DNA from: Parvimonas sp.
GTDB lineage: Bacteria; Bacillota; Clostridia; Tissierellales; Peptoniphilaceae
Direction: 5' to 3'
NCBI GenBank assembly: GCA_022770425.1
Contig: JALEHY010000050.1
Location: forward strand, 1-58,530
DNA: 58,530 nt
The position numbers were made by a program, and so were the translations under genes. Under the pieces are notes generated by a model. The model saw only the letters and a program-made list of their open reading frames with translations. It was not told the origin of the DNA and did not search any database. Numbering within the stretch: the first letter of the stretch is position 1; each line of letters opens with the position of its first letter. This document shows positions 16,341 through 25,356 of the stretch, piece after piece.

Positions 16341-17318
16341 TTAATTAAATATTGCATTTACAAAATCTTCATTATTGTAATCTTGTAAATCATCAATTTG
16401 TTCTCCTACTCCTATTTGTTTAACCGGTATTCCCATCTCAAGTTGTATTGTAAAAACAACACCGCCTTTAGCAGTACCGTCTAATTTTGTAAGAATTACA
16501 CTGTCGATATTTGCAACTTCTTTAAATTCTTTAGCTTGTATGACTGCATTTTGACCAGTCGTCGCATCTAAAACAAGTGCAACTTCCTTATTTGCCTCCG
16601 GAAAATCTCTATCTATTATTCTTGTAATTTTATTAAGTTCATTCATTAAATTTTTCTTATTGTGAAGTCTTCCTGCTGTATCACAAATCAAAATGTCTAT
16701 TCCCTTACTTTTTGCACTTTGTATTCCATCAAAAACTACTGATGCGGGGTCTGCCCCTTCAGCATTTGAAATTATCGGAACATCTGCCCTATTGGCCCAT
16801 TCAGTAAGTTGTTCAATTGCAGCAGCTCTAAACGTATCTGCTGCAACCAACATTACTTTTTTACCGTTAGCTTTAAACTTGCTTGCAAGTTTACCTATTG
16901 AAGTTGTTTTTCCCACGCCATTTACTCCTACAACTAAAAGAACTGTAGGTTTGTCATCTGTAATATTAAATGAATGATTAAGCTTTTTGTCAACTAATCT
17001 TCTATTCATTATTTCAACCAATTTTTCTTTTATAAGTTTAGGATCGGTAATTTTTTCAAGTCTTACCATATTTTTAAGTTCATCAATAAGTTGCATTGTA
17101 ACATTAGCACCTATATCTGCTGATACTAATATATACTCTAATTCTTCAAATAATTCTTCATCTATTTTCGTATACATCGCTAATAATTTATCTATTTTCC
17201 CTGATAAATTATTCCTTGTATTAGTTAATCCTTTTTTTAATCTTTCAAAAAAGCCGAGTTTTTTATTCTGTTCCTCATCGGATATCTCTTCTTTTTTAGA
17301 AAAAAAACTTTTAAACAT
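16341..17318 (-). CDS. ftsY: Signal recognition particle receptor FtsY
   Basis: 325 residues: NG domain with a short acidic/basic N-terminal segment in place of a long A domain. Motifs: GVNGVGKTTSIGKLASKF (P-loop), DTAGRLHNKKNLMNEL, TKLDGTAKGGVVF and GVGEQIDDLQDY. It is the membrane receptor for Ffh. It follows smc by 3 bases, the common rnc-smc-ftsY order. Confidence 0.96.
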   Translation of the reverse strand: MFKSFFSKKEEISDEEQNKKLGFFERLKKGLTNTRNNLSGKIDKLLAMYTKIDEELFEELEYILVSADIGANVTMQLIDELKNMVRLEKITDPKLIKEKLVEIMNRRLVDKKLNHSFNITDDKPTVLLVVGVNGVGKTTSIGKLASKFKANGKKVMLVAADTFRAAAIEQLTEWANRADVPIISNAEGADPASVVFDGIQSAKSKGIDILICDTAGRLHNKKNLMNELNKITRIIDRDFPEANKEVALVLDATTGQNAVIQAKEFKEVANIDSVILTKLDGTAKGGVVFTIQLEMGIPVKQIGVGEQIDDLQDYNNEDFVNAIFN

Positions 17319-17321
17319 AAA

Positions 17322-20300
17322 TTACTCCTCTCCGTTAAATTTCATAGATACTATTTTACTTATTCCCTTTTTCTCCATAGTTACTCCATAAATCATTTCT
17401 GCCATTTCCATAGTAGGCTTTCTATGAGTTATCATTATAAATTGAATGTCCTTTAAAAATGTTTTTAAGTATTCTACATATCTTAAAATATTTGAATCAT
17501 CAAGTGCAGCATCAACCTCATCAAGAATACAAAAAGGTGACGGTTTAGTTTCAAAAATAGCAAATAATAGCGCAACTGCTGTTAATGATTTTTCACCGCC
17601 GGATAAAAGAGAAAGAGCCTGCATTTTTTTTCCTAAAGGTTTAGCAATTATATCAATACCGCAAGTTAAAATATCGTCGCTATCTAATTCAAGCCTTGCT
17701 TCTCCGCCGTTAAACAGTATTCTAAATATATTTGAAAATCTTTCGTTAATATTTTTAAATTCTTCAATAAAATTCTTTTTCATTGTATTTTCAAGTTTTA
17801 TGATTATTTTTGTAATATCTTCAATTGAATTTTTCAAATCAAGTTCTTGTAACTTTTGAAATTCTAATTCTTTTCTTACTTTTTCAAATTCTTCAATGGA
17901 ATCATAACTAAAACTTCCGATATCTCTTAACATTTCTTTTAGTTTTTTTAATTCCTCTTTTGTGAATTTTTCATCTTTAAATTGATTCATTTTAGAATCA
18001 CACACTTCATCAGAAATAGAATAGTCATCACATAATCTTGAAATAATATTAAAAAGTTGTGAATTAGAAGATGTTAACTTTAAATCATTTTTTTCAATCT
18101 CTTTTTCAAGATTATAAAATTCTTGACTTAAATTCATAAGCTTAGAAGATAATTTTTCATTTTTTTCTGAAATATTCCTTTTCAAAGCAGTATTTTCATC
18201 AATTTTCATAGATAAATTGGTCAATAACTCTTCAAATACTTTAATTTGTTCTTCCAGTAATTTAATTTCTAATAGGTTATCACTAAATTGACTTTTAAGA
18301 TCGCTTATCTCTTTTGTTTTTAAGTTTAACTTATTTTCAATATTTAACCGATTTTCTAATAAATTACTTTTTTCATTTAATAAAATATTTACATCTCTTT
18401 GAACTGTATCGAGATTATTTATTGCAAAAATTTCTTCTTTTTCAAGATTTGATATTTCATTTTTAAGTTTTTCAATTATTTCTTTAACATAAGATATTTC
18501 TATATCAATAGAATCTCTATTTTCAATTAAATTTGAAAGTTCTCTTTCTTTTTCAGGTGTAAAACCCGAATGATTTTCTTCATAATCCTTGATGTCGTTA
18601 ATTTTTGAAACAAGATTTTCCAAATCTAAATTCAATTTATATATATTTTTTTGAATATTTTCAATATCTGTATTTAACAAATTTGATTTATCATTCTTTA
18701 TAGCTAAAGATTTTTTTAAATATAAATTTTCCTCATTTATTATTTTAACAGATTTATCGTTATTTTCTAACTCTTTTTCTAAATTTAAAACTTTACTTAA
18801 TGCATCTTGAAGTTGTTTTTTTCTTCCAAACAATGAAAATGAATGTTTGTTAGATTTATATCCTCCGGAAATTGATCCCCAAGTACTTATAATATCACCA
18901 TCTAAAGTTACAATTTTGAATTTCGATTTATACTTTTTAGAAAGTTCTAAGGCAACCTCCAAATCTTTACAAATTATTGTTTTAGATAAAAAATAATCAA
19001 CAATATTTCTATACTCTTTATCACATTCTACTGCCATATTCGCAAAAGAAAGAATATTTTTATCATTAACATTAAATTTTTCATTTTTTGAAAATATCTT
19101 TGAAATTGGAAAGAAATTAAGTCTTCCAATTTTATTTTCTTTTATTTTTTCAATTATTACTTTAGCCTCAGATTCATTATGAACTACTATTCCCTGTAAA
19201 TTTGACGATAACACTGTATCAACAGCTTTTTTATACTTTTCATCAACTGATATTATATCTCCTAAGGTACCACAGACCATATTTTTTAGTGATAAATTTC
19301 TTTCTAATAATTTAAAAAGTTCTTGTACAGATTTATTATAACCTTCATAATTTTTTATATAATTATTTAACATAGAAATTTCTTTATTATGGTATATAAT
19401 CTCATTCGAAATATTGTTGTTTCTGTCGTTTAGCGATTTTAATTTTTCATCATTATGATCAATAGACTTCCCTAAATTTACAGTATCAATATAAGTGCAT
19501 TCTTTTTCTTCTAATTTAGATTGTAATTGTTTATTTAAGTTTTCAATAGAATTTTCAACCTTAAGTTTAGAATTTTCTAAATTTTTAATTTCCTTAAAAT
19601 TTTCATTAATTTTTTTTTCAATATTTTGTTTAACAATATCTTCTGCTTTTTTCTCTGTTTCCAAAACATTAATTCTGTTATCCATTTCAAGTTTTGAATC
19701 TTTTAAAGCTTTTAATTTAGATATTTCAGTTTCGAGTATATTTCTATTTTCATCTAATTTTAACTTAAAATCATTTTTTACTTTCTTGAAGTTAATTAAA
19801 CCTTCTTCTTTTTTTAAAATATCACTGTCAATATCAGACAATTTTTTATTAATTAATGAAAGTTCCAAATTATATTCATCATTATATTTTATAGACTGTT
19901 CTGTTGAATTTTTGATATAAATGTTTCTTTCAATCAGGATTTCTTTTTTATTACTTATCTCATTTTTTTCGTTTATAGATTTTGTATATTCGTTATTTGC
20001 AGTATCTAAATAAGAATTAAGATCAAACAGTTCTTTTTTTACAGGTTCTATTTCATTTTTTATTTTTTCTAATTCAAAAGATACCTTTGAATATTCTTCT
20101 TTTGATTGACTCAACATTGATTTATATTTCTCAACATTTATTTTATGATTGTTATAATCTCTGTATGAAATTGAAAAATCTGCCTTTTCTATTTTTGATA
20201 CTAAATCCATCCCTTTTTTTGCTTTATCAGATTGAATTTTTAAAAATTCGTATCTTTGTTCATTTTGTAATATAATATCTCTTAATCTTGCCAAATTTTC

Positions 20301-20855
20301 CTTAGTTCTTATCAACTTTTTTTGTGATTCATTTTTTTTGTATTTGATTTTTGAAATCCCTGACGCTTCTTCAAAAATCATTCTTCTATCTTCAGATTTT
20401 CCATTTATTATTTCTTCAATTCTACCTTGTCCAATAATAGAATATCCTTCTCTACCAATTCCGGTATCTAAAAACAACTCCTTTACTTCTTTTAACCTTA
20501 CCTGAGATTTATTTATGAAATATTCACTTTCTCCACTTCTATAAAGTTTTCTTGAAACACTTACTTCCTTAAATTCTATGGGAATAATATTATCAGAGTT
20601 GTCAAATGTTATTGTTACAACCGCAAAATTTTTCATTGTTTTTTCATCAGTTCCTGAAAATATTACATCTTCCATTTTGCTGCCACGAAGACTTTTTACA
20701 CTCTGTTCCCCTAAAACCCATCTTACCGCATCAGCAACATTACTTTTCCCACTTCCATTAGGTCCGATAATTGCAGTAATATTAGTTTCAAAATCTAATT
20801 TTATCTTATCTGCAAAAGATTTAAACCCATTTATTTCTATACTTTTAAGTTTCAT
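17322..20855 (-). CDS. smc: Chromosome segregation ATPase SMC
   Basis: 1177 residues. Walker A GPNGSGKSNVADAVRWVLGE is near residue 32. Two long coiled coils flank a hinge (about 505-670). The C-terminal head has signature LSGGEKSLTAVALLFAIF and Walker B PFCILDEVDAALDD. It forms the condensin ring with ScpA/ScpB, which are not in the window. It overlaps the radical SAM gene upstream by 11 bases. Confidence 0.97.
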   Translation of the reverse strand: MKLKSIEINGFKSFADKIKLDFETNITAIIGPNGSGKSNVADAVRWVLGEQSVKSLRGSKMEDVIFSGTDEKTMKNFAVVTITFDNSDNIIPIEFKEVSVSRKLYRSGESEYFINKSQVRLKEVKELFLDTGIGREGYSIIGQGRIEEIINGKSEDRRMIFEEASGISKIKYKKNESQKKLIRTKENLARLRDIILQNEQRYEFLKIQSDKAKKGMDLVSKIEKADFSISYRDYNNHKINVEKYKSMLSQSKEEYSKVSFELEKIKNEIEPVKKELFDLNSYLDTANNEYTKSINEKNEISNKKEILIERNIYIKNSTEQSIKYNDEYNLELSLINKKLSDIDSDILKKEEGLINFKKVKNDFKLKLDENRNILETEISKLKALKDSKLEMDNRINVLETEKKAEDIVKQNIEKKINENFKEIKNLENSKLKVENSIENLNKQLQSKLEEKECTYIDTVNLGKSIDHNDEKLKSLNDRNNNISNEIIYHNKEISMLNNYIKNYEGYNKSVQELFKLLERNLSLKNMVCGTLGDIISVDEKYKKAVDTVLSSNLQGIVVHNESEAKVIIEKIKENKIGRLNFFPISKIFSKNEKFNVNDKNILSFANMAVECDKEYRNIVDYFLSKTIICKDLEVALELSKKYKSKFKIVTLDGDIISTWGSISGGYKSNKHSFSLFGRKKQLQDALSKVLNLEKELENNDKSVKIINEENLYLKKSLAIKNDKSNLLNTDIENIQKNIYKLNLDLENLVSKINDIKDYEENHSGFTPEKERELSNLIENRDSIDIEISYVKEIIEKLKNEISNLEKEEIFAINNLDTVQRDVNILLNEKSNLLENRLNIENKLNLKTKEISDLKSQFSDNLLEIKLLEEQIKVFEELLTNLSMKIDENTALKRNISEKNEKLSSKLMNLSQEFYNLEKEIEKNDLKLTSSNSQLFNIISRLCDDYSISDEVCDSKMNQFKDEKFTKEELKKLKEMLRDIGSFSYDSIEEFEKVRKELEFQKLQELDLKNSIEDITKIIIKLENTMKKNFIEEFKNINERFSNIFRILFNGGEARLELDSDDILTCGIDIIAKPLGKKMQALSLLSGGEKSLTAVALLFAIFETKPSPFCILDEVDAALDDSNILRYVEYLKTFLKDIQFIMITHRKPTMEMAEMIYGVTMEKKGISKIVSMKFNGEE

Positions 20856-21924
20856 TAATTCTCCTTAAAATTTTCTTAGCAAAATAATAATCTATAAAGT
20901 CATATCTGTCTATTCTATTTCCGTTTAGATATAAAATATTTGCATCGTCAAAATGAATATTAGTACTTAAACTTAAGTTGTGTTGTCTATATAAATAAAC
21001 AACATTTTCTCTTTTATTACCTATAACTTTTGATACCTCACTATTTGCACAAGTAACATTAAAATTTTCTTTTATATTAAATTTATTTATATAATATTTA
21101 AAAATTTCTCTATATATCCTACTTTCGACCAATTCCCTAAAAGCAGGATGATACGCCCCTGCAATAATGTCTCCATTTTCAGAAATATTATCACTACTTT
21201 GCAATCCTAACCTTATTATAGGAATTTTATAATAATCAAATATTATATAAATATACTTACACAGTTCAATAGTATCTTCCATGTTCATAGGAATATATTT
21301 ATTAGAATAAAACAATTGTTCTAATTTAGTATCTTTTATAGTTAATGTAGGATAAATTCTCACAAAATCAGGTTTTAAACTTGCAATTTTATATGCTGTT
21401 AGAATACAACTTTCAAAATTATCTCCATAAAGTCCTACCATCATTTGAAGACCCAACGTAATATTATATGATTTAATCAAATTCGATGCTTCATATACGC
21501 AAGATGCTCCATGACCCCTTTCATTTAATCTAAGAACATTATCATTTAATGATTGTACACCTAACTCAATTGTTTTTACATTATAAATTTTTAAAATATC
21601 AAGTATATGTTTATTTATGTAATCAGGTCTTGTAGATAACCTAATAGAAGAAACTTTACCTAAATTAATATAATATTTGGCAATATTCAAATATTTAATC
21701 ATAAGTTCTTCATCAAGCCCAGTAAAACTTCCTCCATAAAATGCAATTTCAACAGGGATATTTTTATTCTTAAAATACAAAAGATATTTATCAATGTTAT
21801 CAAAAATCTCTTTTTCATTTAAAACATCTTGAAAATTTGTTATTTTTCGTTGATTGCAAAAAATACAATCATGAGGACACCCCATGTGAGGTACAAATAT
21901 GGGGATTATGTTATTTTTATTCAC
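20845..21924 (-). CDS. ELP3-like radical SAM protein
   Basis: 359 residues. The 4Fe-4S/SAM motif is C-P-H-D-C-I-F-C (about 16-23), followed by AFYGGSFTGLD and the barrel strand IELGVQSLNDNVL. It resembles the radical SAM half of Elp3 but has no acetyltransferase domain; this Bacillota family sits between rnc and smc. The substrate is unknown, with tRNA modification the usual suggestion. It overlaps both neighbours by a few bases. Confidence 0.85.
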   Translation of the reverse strand: MNKNNIIPIFVPHMGCPHDCIFCNQRKITNFQDVLNEKEIFDNIDKYLLYFKNKNIPVEIAFYGGSFTGLDEELMIKYLNIAKYYINLGKVSSIRLSTRPDYINKHILDILKIYNVKTIELGVQSLNDNVLRLNERGHGASCVYEASNLIKSYNITLGLQMMVGLYGDNFESCILTAYKIASLKPDFVRIYPTLTIKDTKLEQLFYSNKYIPMNMEDTIELCKYIYIIFDYYKIPIIRLGLQSSDNISENGDIIAGAYHPAFRELVESRIYREIFKYYINKFNIKENFNVTCANSEVSKVIGNKRENVVYLYRQHNLSLSTNIHFDDANILYLNGNRIDRYDFIDYYFAKKILRRINET

Positions 21925-22636
21925 TTATAACTCCAAGTTTTATTAATGCATTTTTTGCTGCATTTTGTTCAGCTTGTTTTTTATTTTTTCCGGTACCTCG
22001 TCCCATCACTTCATCATTAACCATAACACATATATCAAATTCTTTATTATGATCAGGGCCTCTTTCATCACATACACAATACTTTATCTTAGCGGATATA
22101 TTTTTATGAAAAAATTCCTGTAAACTGCTTTTATAATCTTTTATAAAAATATCTTTATGAATTTTATAAATTACTCTGTCAAAGAAATTGTCATTTACAA
22201 TTCTTTCCACTGTTTCAATACCTCCATCAAGATAAACAGCACCAAAAAAAGCCTCGAAAGTATCAGCTAAAATACTATTTCTATCTCTTCCTCCAAAGCT
22301 ATCTTCTCCTTTGCCAAGCAACAAATATTTTCCTAAATTCAATTCTCTTGCAGCAAAAGCGAATGATTCCTCACATACTATTTTACTTCTTATCTTAGTT
22401 AAAAATCCCTCGTTTTTATCAGGAAATTGATTATAAAGCTCTACACTTACAATATAGCCTATAATTATATCTCCTAAAAATTCAAGACGTTCATTAGAAA
22501 TCTTTTCACATTTATTTTCATTCAAATAAGACCTATGGATAAAAGCGGTATTCAATAAATCAATATCTTTAAATTTATATTGTACTTTATCCATAAGTTC
22601 TCTCAATAGCTTTAATCTATCATTTGAAATTTTCAT
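21917..22636 (-). CDS. rnc: Ribonuclease III
   Basis: 239 residues. The catalytic domain has the signature NERLEFLGDIIIGYIVS and the second acidic cluster ADTFEAFFGAVYLDGG. A C-terminal double-stranded RNA-binding domain (about 160-235) ends with GTGKNKKQAEQNAAKNAL. It processes rRNA and cleaves sense-antisense duplexes, so it is a candidate to act on the toxin/antitoxin RNA pair at the left end (inference). Confidence 0.95.
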   Translation of the reverse strand: MKISNDRLKLLRELMDKVQYKFKDIDLLNTAFIHRSYLNENKCEKISNERLEFLGDIIIGYIVSVELYNQFPDKNEGFLTKIRSKIVCEESFAFAARELNLGKYLLLGKGEDSFGGRDRNSILADTFEAFFGAVYLDGGIETVERIVNDNFFDRVIYKIHKDIFIKDYKSSLQEFFHKNISAKIKYCVCDERGPDHNKEFDICVMVNDEVMGRGTGKNKKQAEQNAAKNALIKLGVISE

Positions 22637-22648
22637 AAAATACCTCTG

Positions 22649-22870
22649 TTATATATTTTTTTCAATATACTCTACTAAATCTTTTACACAAACCATAGAT
22701 CTTATTGTTTCTTCATCCAATTCCAAATTATACTCATCTTCAATGTCCATAACAACACTTAAAATTTTTATAGAATCCGCTTCTAAATCTTCTCTAAATT
22801 TCGTATCTAAATTTATCTCTTTTCCTTTAAAAGATTTTTCTAAAAATTCTTTTACTTTTTCAAAAACCAT
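22649..22870 (-). CDS. acpP: Acyl carrier protein
   Basis: 73 residues, acidic. The phosphopantetheine serine lies in EADSIKILSVVMDIEDEY (D-S-I where most ACPs have D-S-L). It carries acyl chains for fatty acid and phospholipid synthesis. It lies between plsX, whose product takes acyl-ACP, and rnc, an order common in Gram-positive genomes. Confidence 0.92.
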   Translation of the reverse strand: MVFEKVKEFLEKSFKGKEINLDTKFREDLEADSIKILSVVMDIEDEYNLELDEETIRSMVCVKDLVEYIEKNI

Positions 22871-22872
22871 TT

Positions 22873-23859
22873 CTATTCTCCTTTTAAACTTTTTTCTATT
22901 TTTTTATTTATATCTTTATTAATATAATCTACCATAGAAAGTATTCCAGACACTACTGCTTTTTCATCGCTACTTCCATGACCCTTAAAAACAACTTTTT
23001 TTAAACCTAACATAGGACATGCTCCGTACTCTTTATAATCTAAAGTTTTCTTTAATGATTTCATAGATGGTTTAATTAAAAGACCTCCTACTTTAGCTAT
23101 TAACGATGACATTAAAGATTTCTTTATGTTTTCTAAAATGAATTTAACAGATCCTTCTGTTGTCTTTAAAATTATATTACCATGAAATCCATCACAAACT
23201 AAAACATCAGCCTCTCCGTTAAAAATATCTCTTGATTCTAAATTTCCAATAAAGTTCATATCCATTATTTTTAATTCTTCATAAGTTTCCTTTAAAACTT
23301 TAGTTCCTTTACCTTCTTCACTTCCTATATTTAAAAGTGCTACTCTTGGATTTTCTAAATTTAAAGAATCTTTAGCGAAAATATTACCCATTATAGCAAA
23401 CTGTTTTAAAATTTCTTTTGTACATTCAATGTTTGCCCCGGCATCAAGTAAAATCATTTTTCCTTTGTTAGTAGGCAGTGTTATAGTAAGAGCAGCTCTT
23501 TCAACCCCATCAATTCTTCCTGCTATTAAAAGTCCTGATACTAAAACAGCTCCTGTACTGCCAAAAGAAATCAATCCATCGGCATTATCTAAAGCTAACT
23601 CTTTCATTCCTAAAACAATTGATGAATTTTTCTTTCTTCTAACAGCAAAGGTGGGTTCTTCGTTATTTAAAATATATTCTTCTGTTTCAATAACTTCAAT
23701 TCTTTCTCTTGAATTTTTATCAATATCTACGGTTTCAAAAACAGATTTCGGGCCAACAACAACAAAATTTACATCAAGTAATTTACTTGCTTCAACAACT
23801 CCACGAAAAATACATTCCGCACCTCTGTCAGACCCTAATAAATCAACAATAATTTTCAT
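22873..23859 (-). CDS. plsX: Phosphate acyltransferase PlsX
   Basis: 328 residues. Conserved PlsX segments include LLGSDRGAE, GLISFGSTGAVLVSG, LLDAGANIECTKE, LLNIGSEEGKGTKV and VCDGFHGNIILKTTEG. It makes acyl phosphate from acyl-ACP for the PlsY pathway. The start MKIIVDLLG is set by GGAGGTAATT; a longer in-frame start lacks a site. Its promoter (23885-23913) overlaps the end of the MATE gene. Confidence 0.96.
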   Translation of the reverse strand: MKIIVDLLGSDRGAECIFRGVVEASKLLDVNFVVVGPKSVFETVDIDKNSRERIEVIETEEYILNNEEPTFAVRRKKNSSIVLGMKELALDNADGLISFGSTGAVLVSGLLIAGRIDGVERAALTITLPTNKGKMILLDAGANIECTKEILKQFAIMGNIFAKDSLNLENPRVALLNIGSEEGKGTKVLKETYEELKIMDMNFIGNLESRDIFNGEADVLVCDGFHGNIILKTTEGSVKFILENIKKSLMSSLIAKVGGLLIKPSMKSLKKTLDYKEYGACPMLGLKKVVFKGHGSSDEKAVVSGILSMVDYINKDINKKIEKSLKGE

Positions 23860-23884
23860 AATTACCTCCAATATTCACGTGATT

Positions 23885-23913
23885 AGTATATCATAATTCA
23901 TCATTTATTACAA
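23885..23913 (-). promoter_or_regulatory. Promoter of plsX-acpP-rnc-smc-ftsY
   Basis: On the minus strand TTGTAA (23908-23913) and TATACT (23885-23890) are 17 bases apart. The -35 box overlaps the stop codon of the MATE gene. No terminator is visible between MATE and plsX, so read-through may also occur. Confidence 0.55.
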
Positions 23914-25251
23914 TTTATCTGCATATATAATCTCTTTTTTATACACAATAAAAAATAATGGAATAAGAGGTATTAACGCAAAAATCCATGCTAACGAATC
24001 TGAAAAGCACACACCAACATACCCATACTTTTCAGAAAATAGTAAAATTACTCCGACACGTGCAATAACCTCAAATACACCTCCAAGCATAGATAAATCC
24101 GCTCTTCCAAAACCTTGTAACCCATTTCTGTAAACAAAAAGTAATGCTAAAAACGGATAAAAATACATAACACAATTAAAGTAAATCTTAGATGCCGACT
24201 TCATAACTTCTGATGCATCAGGAACAAAGAGTAAAACAAAAAAATCAGAAGTGAATTTTATTATAATAAATGCAACTAAACTAAGAAAAATAGATGTAAA
24301 AGTAGAATATTTTATTCCTAATTTTATTCTGTCAAAATTTTTAGCACCATAGTTTTGTCCGATAAAATTTGCAATTGCAACTCCAAGTGCGATAAATAAC
24401 TGCAACACTATCGCCTGAAATTTTCCTGCAACACCAAAACCTGCAATATATTCTGATCCATACTTATTTAATTCCATTTGTACAAACATAATTCCAAAAG
24501 CTGTTATGGAAAACTGTAGTCCCATCGGTATACCTTGTTTTAACAGTTGAATAATTATGTTTTTATCCACTTTAAAATCCTTTACTTGAACTCTTAAAAA
24601 TTCATATTTTTTAAAAATATAATTTATTGAAATTACAACAGAAAAACATTGTGAAATTACTGTGGCAAATGCTGCACCAAAAACTCCCATTTTTAAAAAA
24701 TAAACACAAATTATATCCAAAATTATATTCATAATTGAAGAGATGATTAGAAATATAAGCGGAATCTTGCTGTTTCCAATAGCTCTTAGTGTACTTGAAC
24801 ATAAGTTATAAAACATTGTAAAAATTATTCCTGAGTATATTATTGCAATATAAATATATGTTTGATTAAAAATATTTTTTGGAGTATTTATAAAATTTAG
24901 TATAAATTTATTAAACATTAATAATATAACGCTCATACTAAGTCCTAAAATAAACGATAAAAATATAGCCATTGCATGATATTTTCTTAGTAAATCATAC
25001 TTTTTAGCACCGTAAATATGAGACATTTTTATTCCAAATCCTGCACTTATTCCTAATAAAAGACCGATAAACATAAAAACTATCGGACCTGTTACACTTA
25101 TTGCAGCAAGTGCATTTTCTCCATTTACATTTCCAACTATAAATGAATCTATTACATTATAAAGCTGTTGAAACAAATTACCGAAAAATATAAAAATCGC
25201 AAAATATATTATTGAAGAATATATTTTGCCGGTTGTCATATCATTTTTCAT
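23908..25251 (-). CDS. MATE family multidrug/cation antiporter
   Basis: 447 residues with about 12 membrane helices in two related halves. The N-terminal half shows LFQQLYNVIDSFIVGNVNGENALAAISVTGP, a MATE (NorM/DinF superfamily) signature. It exports cationic compounds in exchange for Na+ or H+; the substrate cannot be read from sequence. A terminator (25327-25356) separates it from the fusion enzyme gene upstream, so it is probably a separate unit. Confidence 0.88.
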   Translation of the reverse strand: MKNDMTTGKIYSSIIYFAIFIFFGNLFQQLYNVIDSFIVGNVNGENALAAISVTGPIVFMFIGLLLGISAGFGIKMSHIYGAKKYDLLRKYHAMAIFLSFILGLSMSVILLMFNKFILNFINTPKNIFNQTYIYIAIIYSGIIFTMFYNLCSSTLRAIGNSKIPLIFLIISSIMNIILDIICVYFLKMGVFGAAFATVISQCFSVVISINYIFKKYEFLRVQVKDFKVDKNIIIQLLKQGIPMGLQFSITAFGIMFVQMELNKYGSEYIAGFGVAGKFQAIVLQLFIALGVAIANFIGQNYGAKNFDRIKLGIKYSTFTSIFLSLVAFIIIKFTSDFFVLLFVPDASEVMKSASKIYFNCVMYFYPFLALLFVYRNGLQGFGRADLSMLGGVFEVIARVGVILLFSEKYGYVGVCFSDSLAWIFALIPLIPLFFIVYKKEIIYADKL

Positions 25252-25326
25252 AAAATCTCCTTAAAATAAATAAAATTTCTCATTTTGCAAATTGTTTCAT
25301 TAAATTAAATCCTATTTCACAATTAA

Positions 25327-25356
25327 AAATAAAATTGACTAAAGTCAATTTTATTT
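25327..25356 (-). terminator. Terminator overlapping the stop codon of the fusion gene
   Basis: AAATAAAATTGACT (25327-25340) pairs perfectly with AGTCAATTTTATTT (25343-25356). The stem includes the TAA stop codon of the cytidylyltransferase/CobD-like gene. On the minus strand it ends in a T-rich tract. Confidence 0.75.

Noticed and set aside
17446..17859. 137-codon frame on the plus strand opposite smc, and similar long plus-strand frames opposite ffh, ftsY, plsX and fakA
   Set aside because: They lie antisense to clearly conserved genes, have no ribosome binding sites and show biased, low-complexity translations typical of shadow frames.
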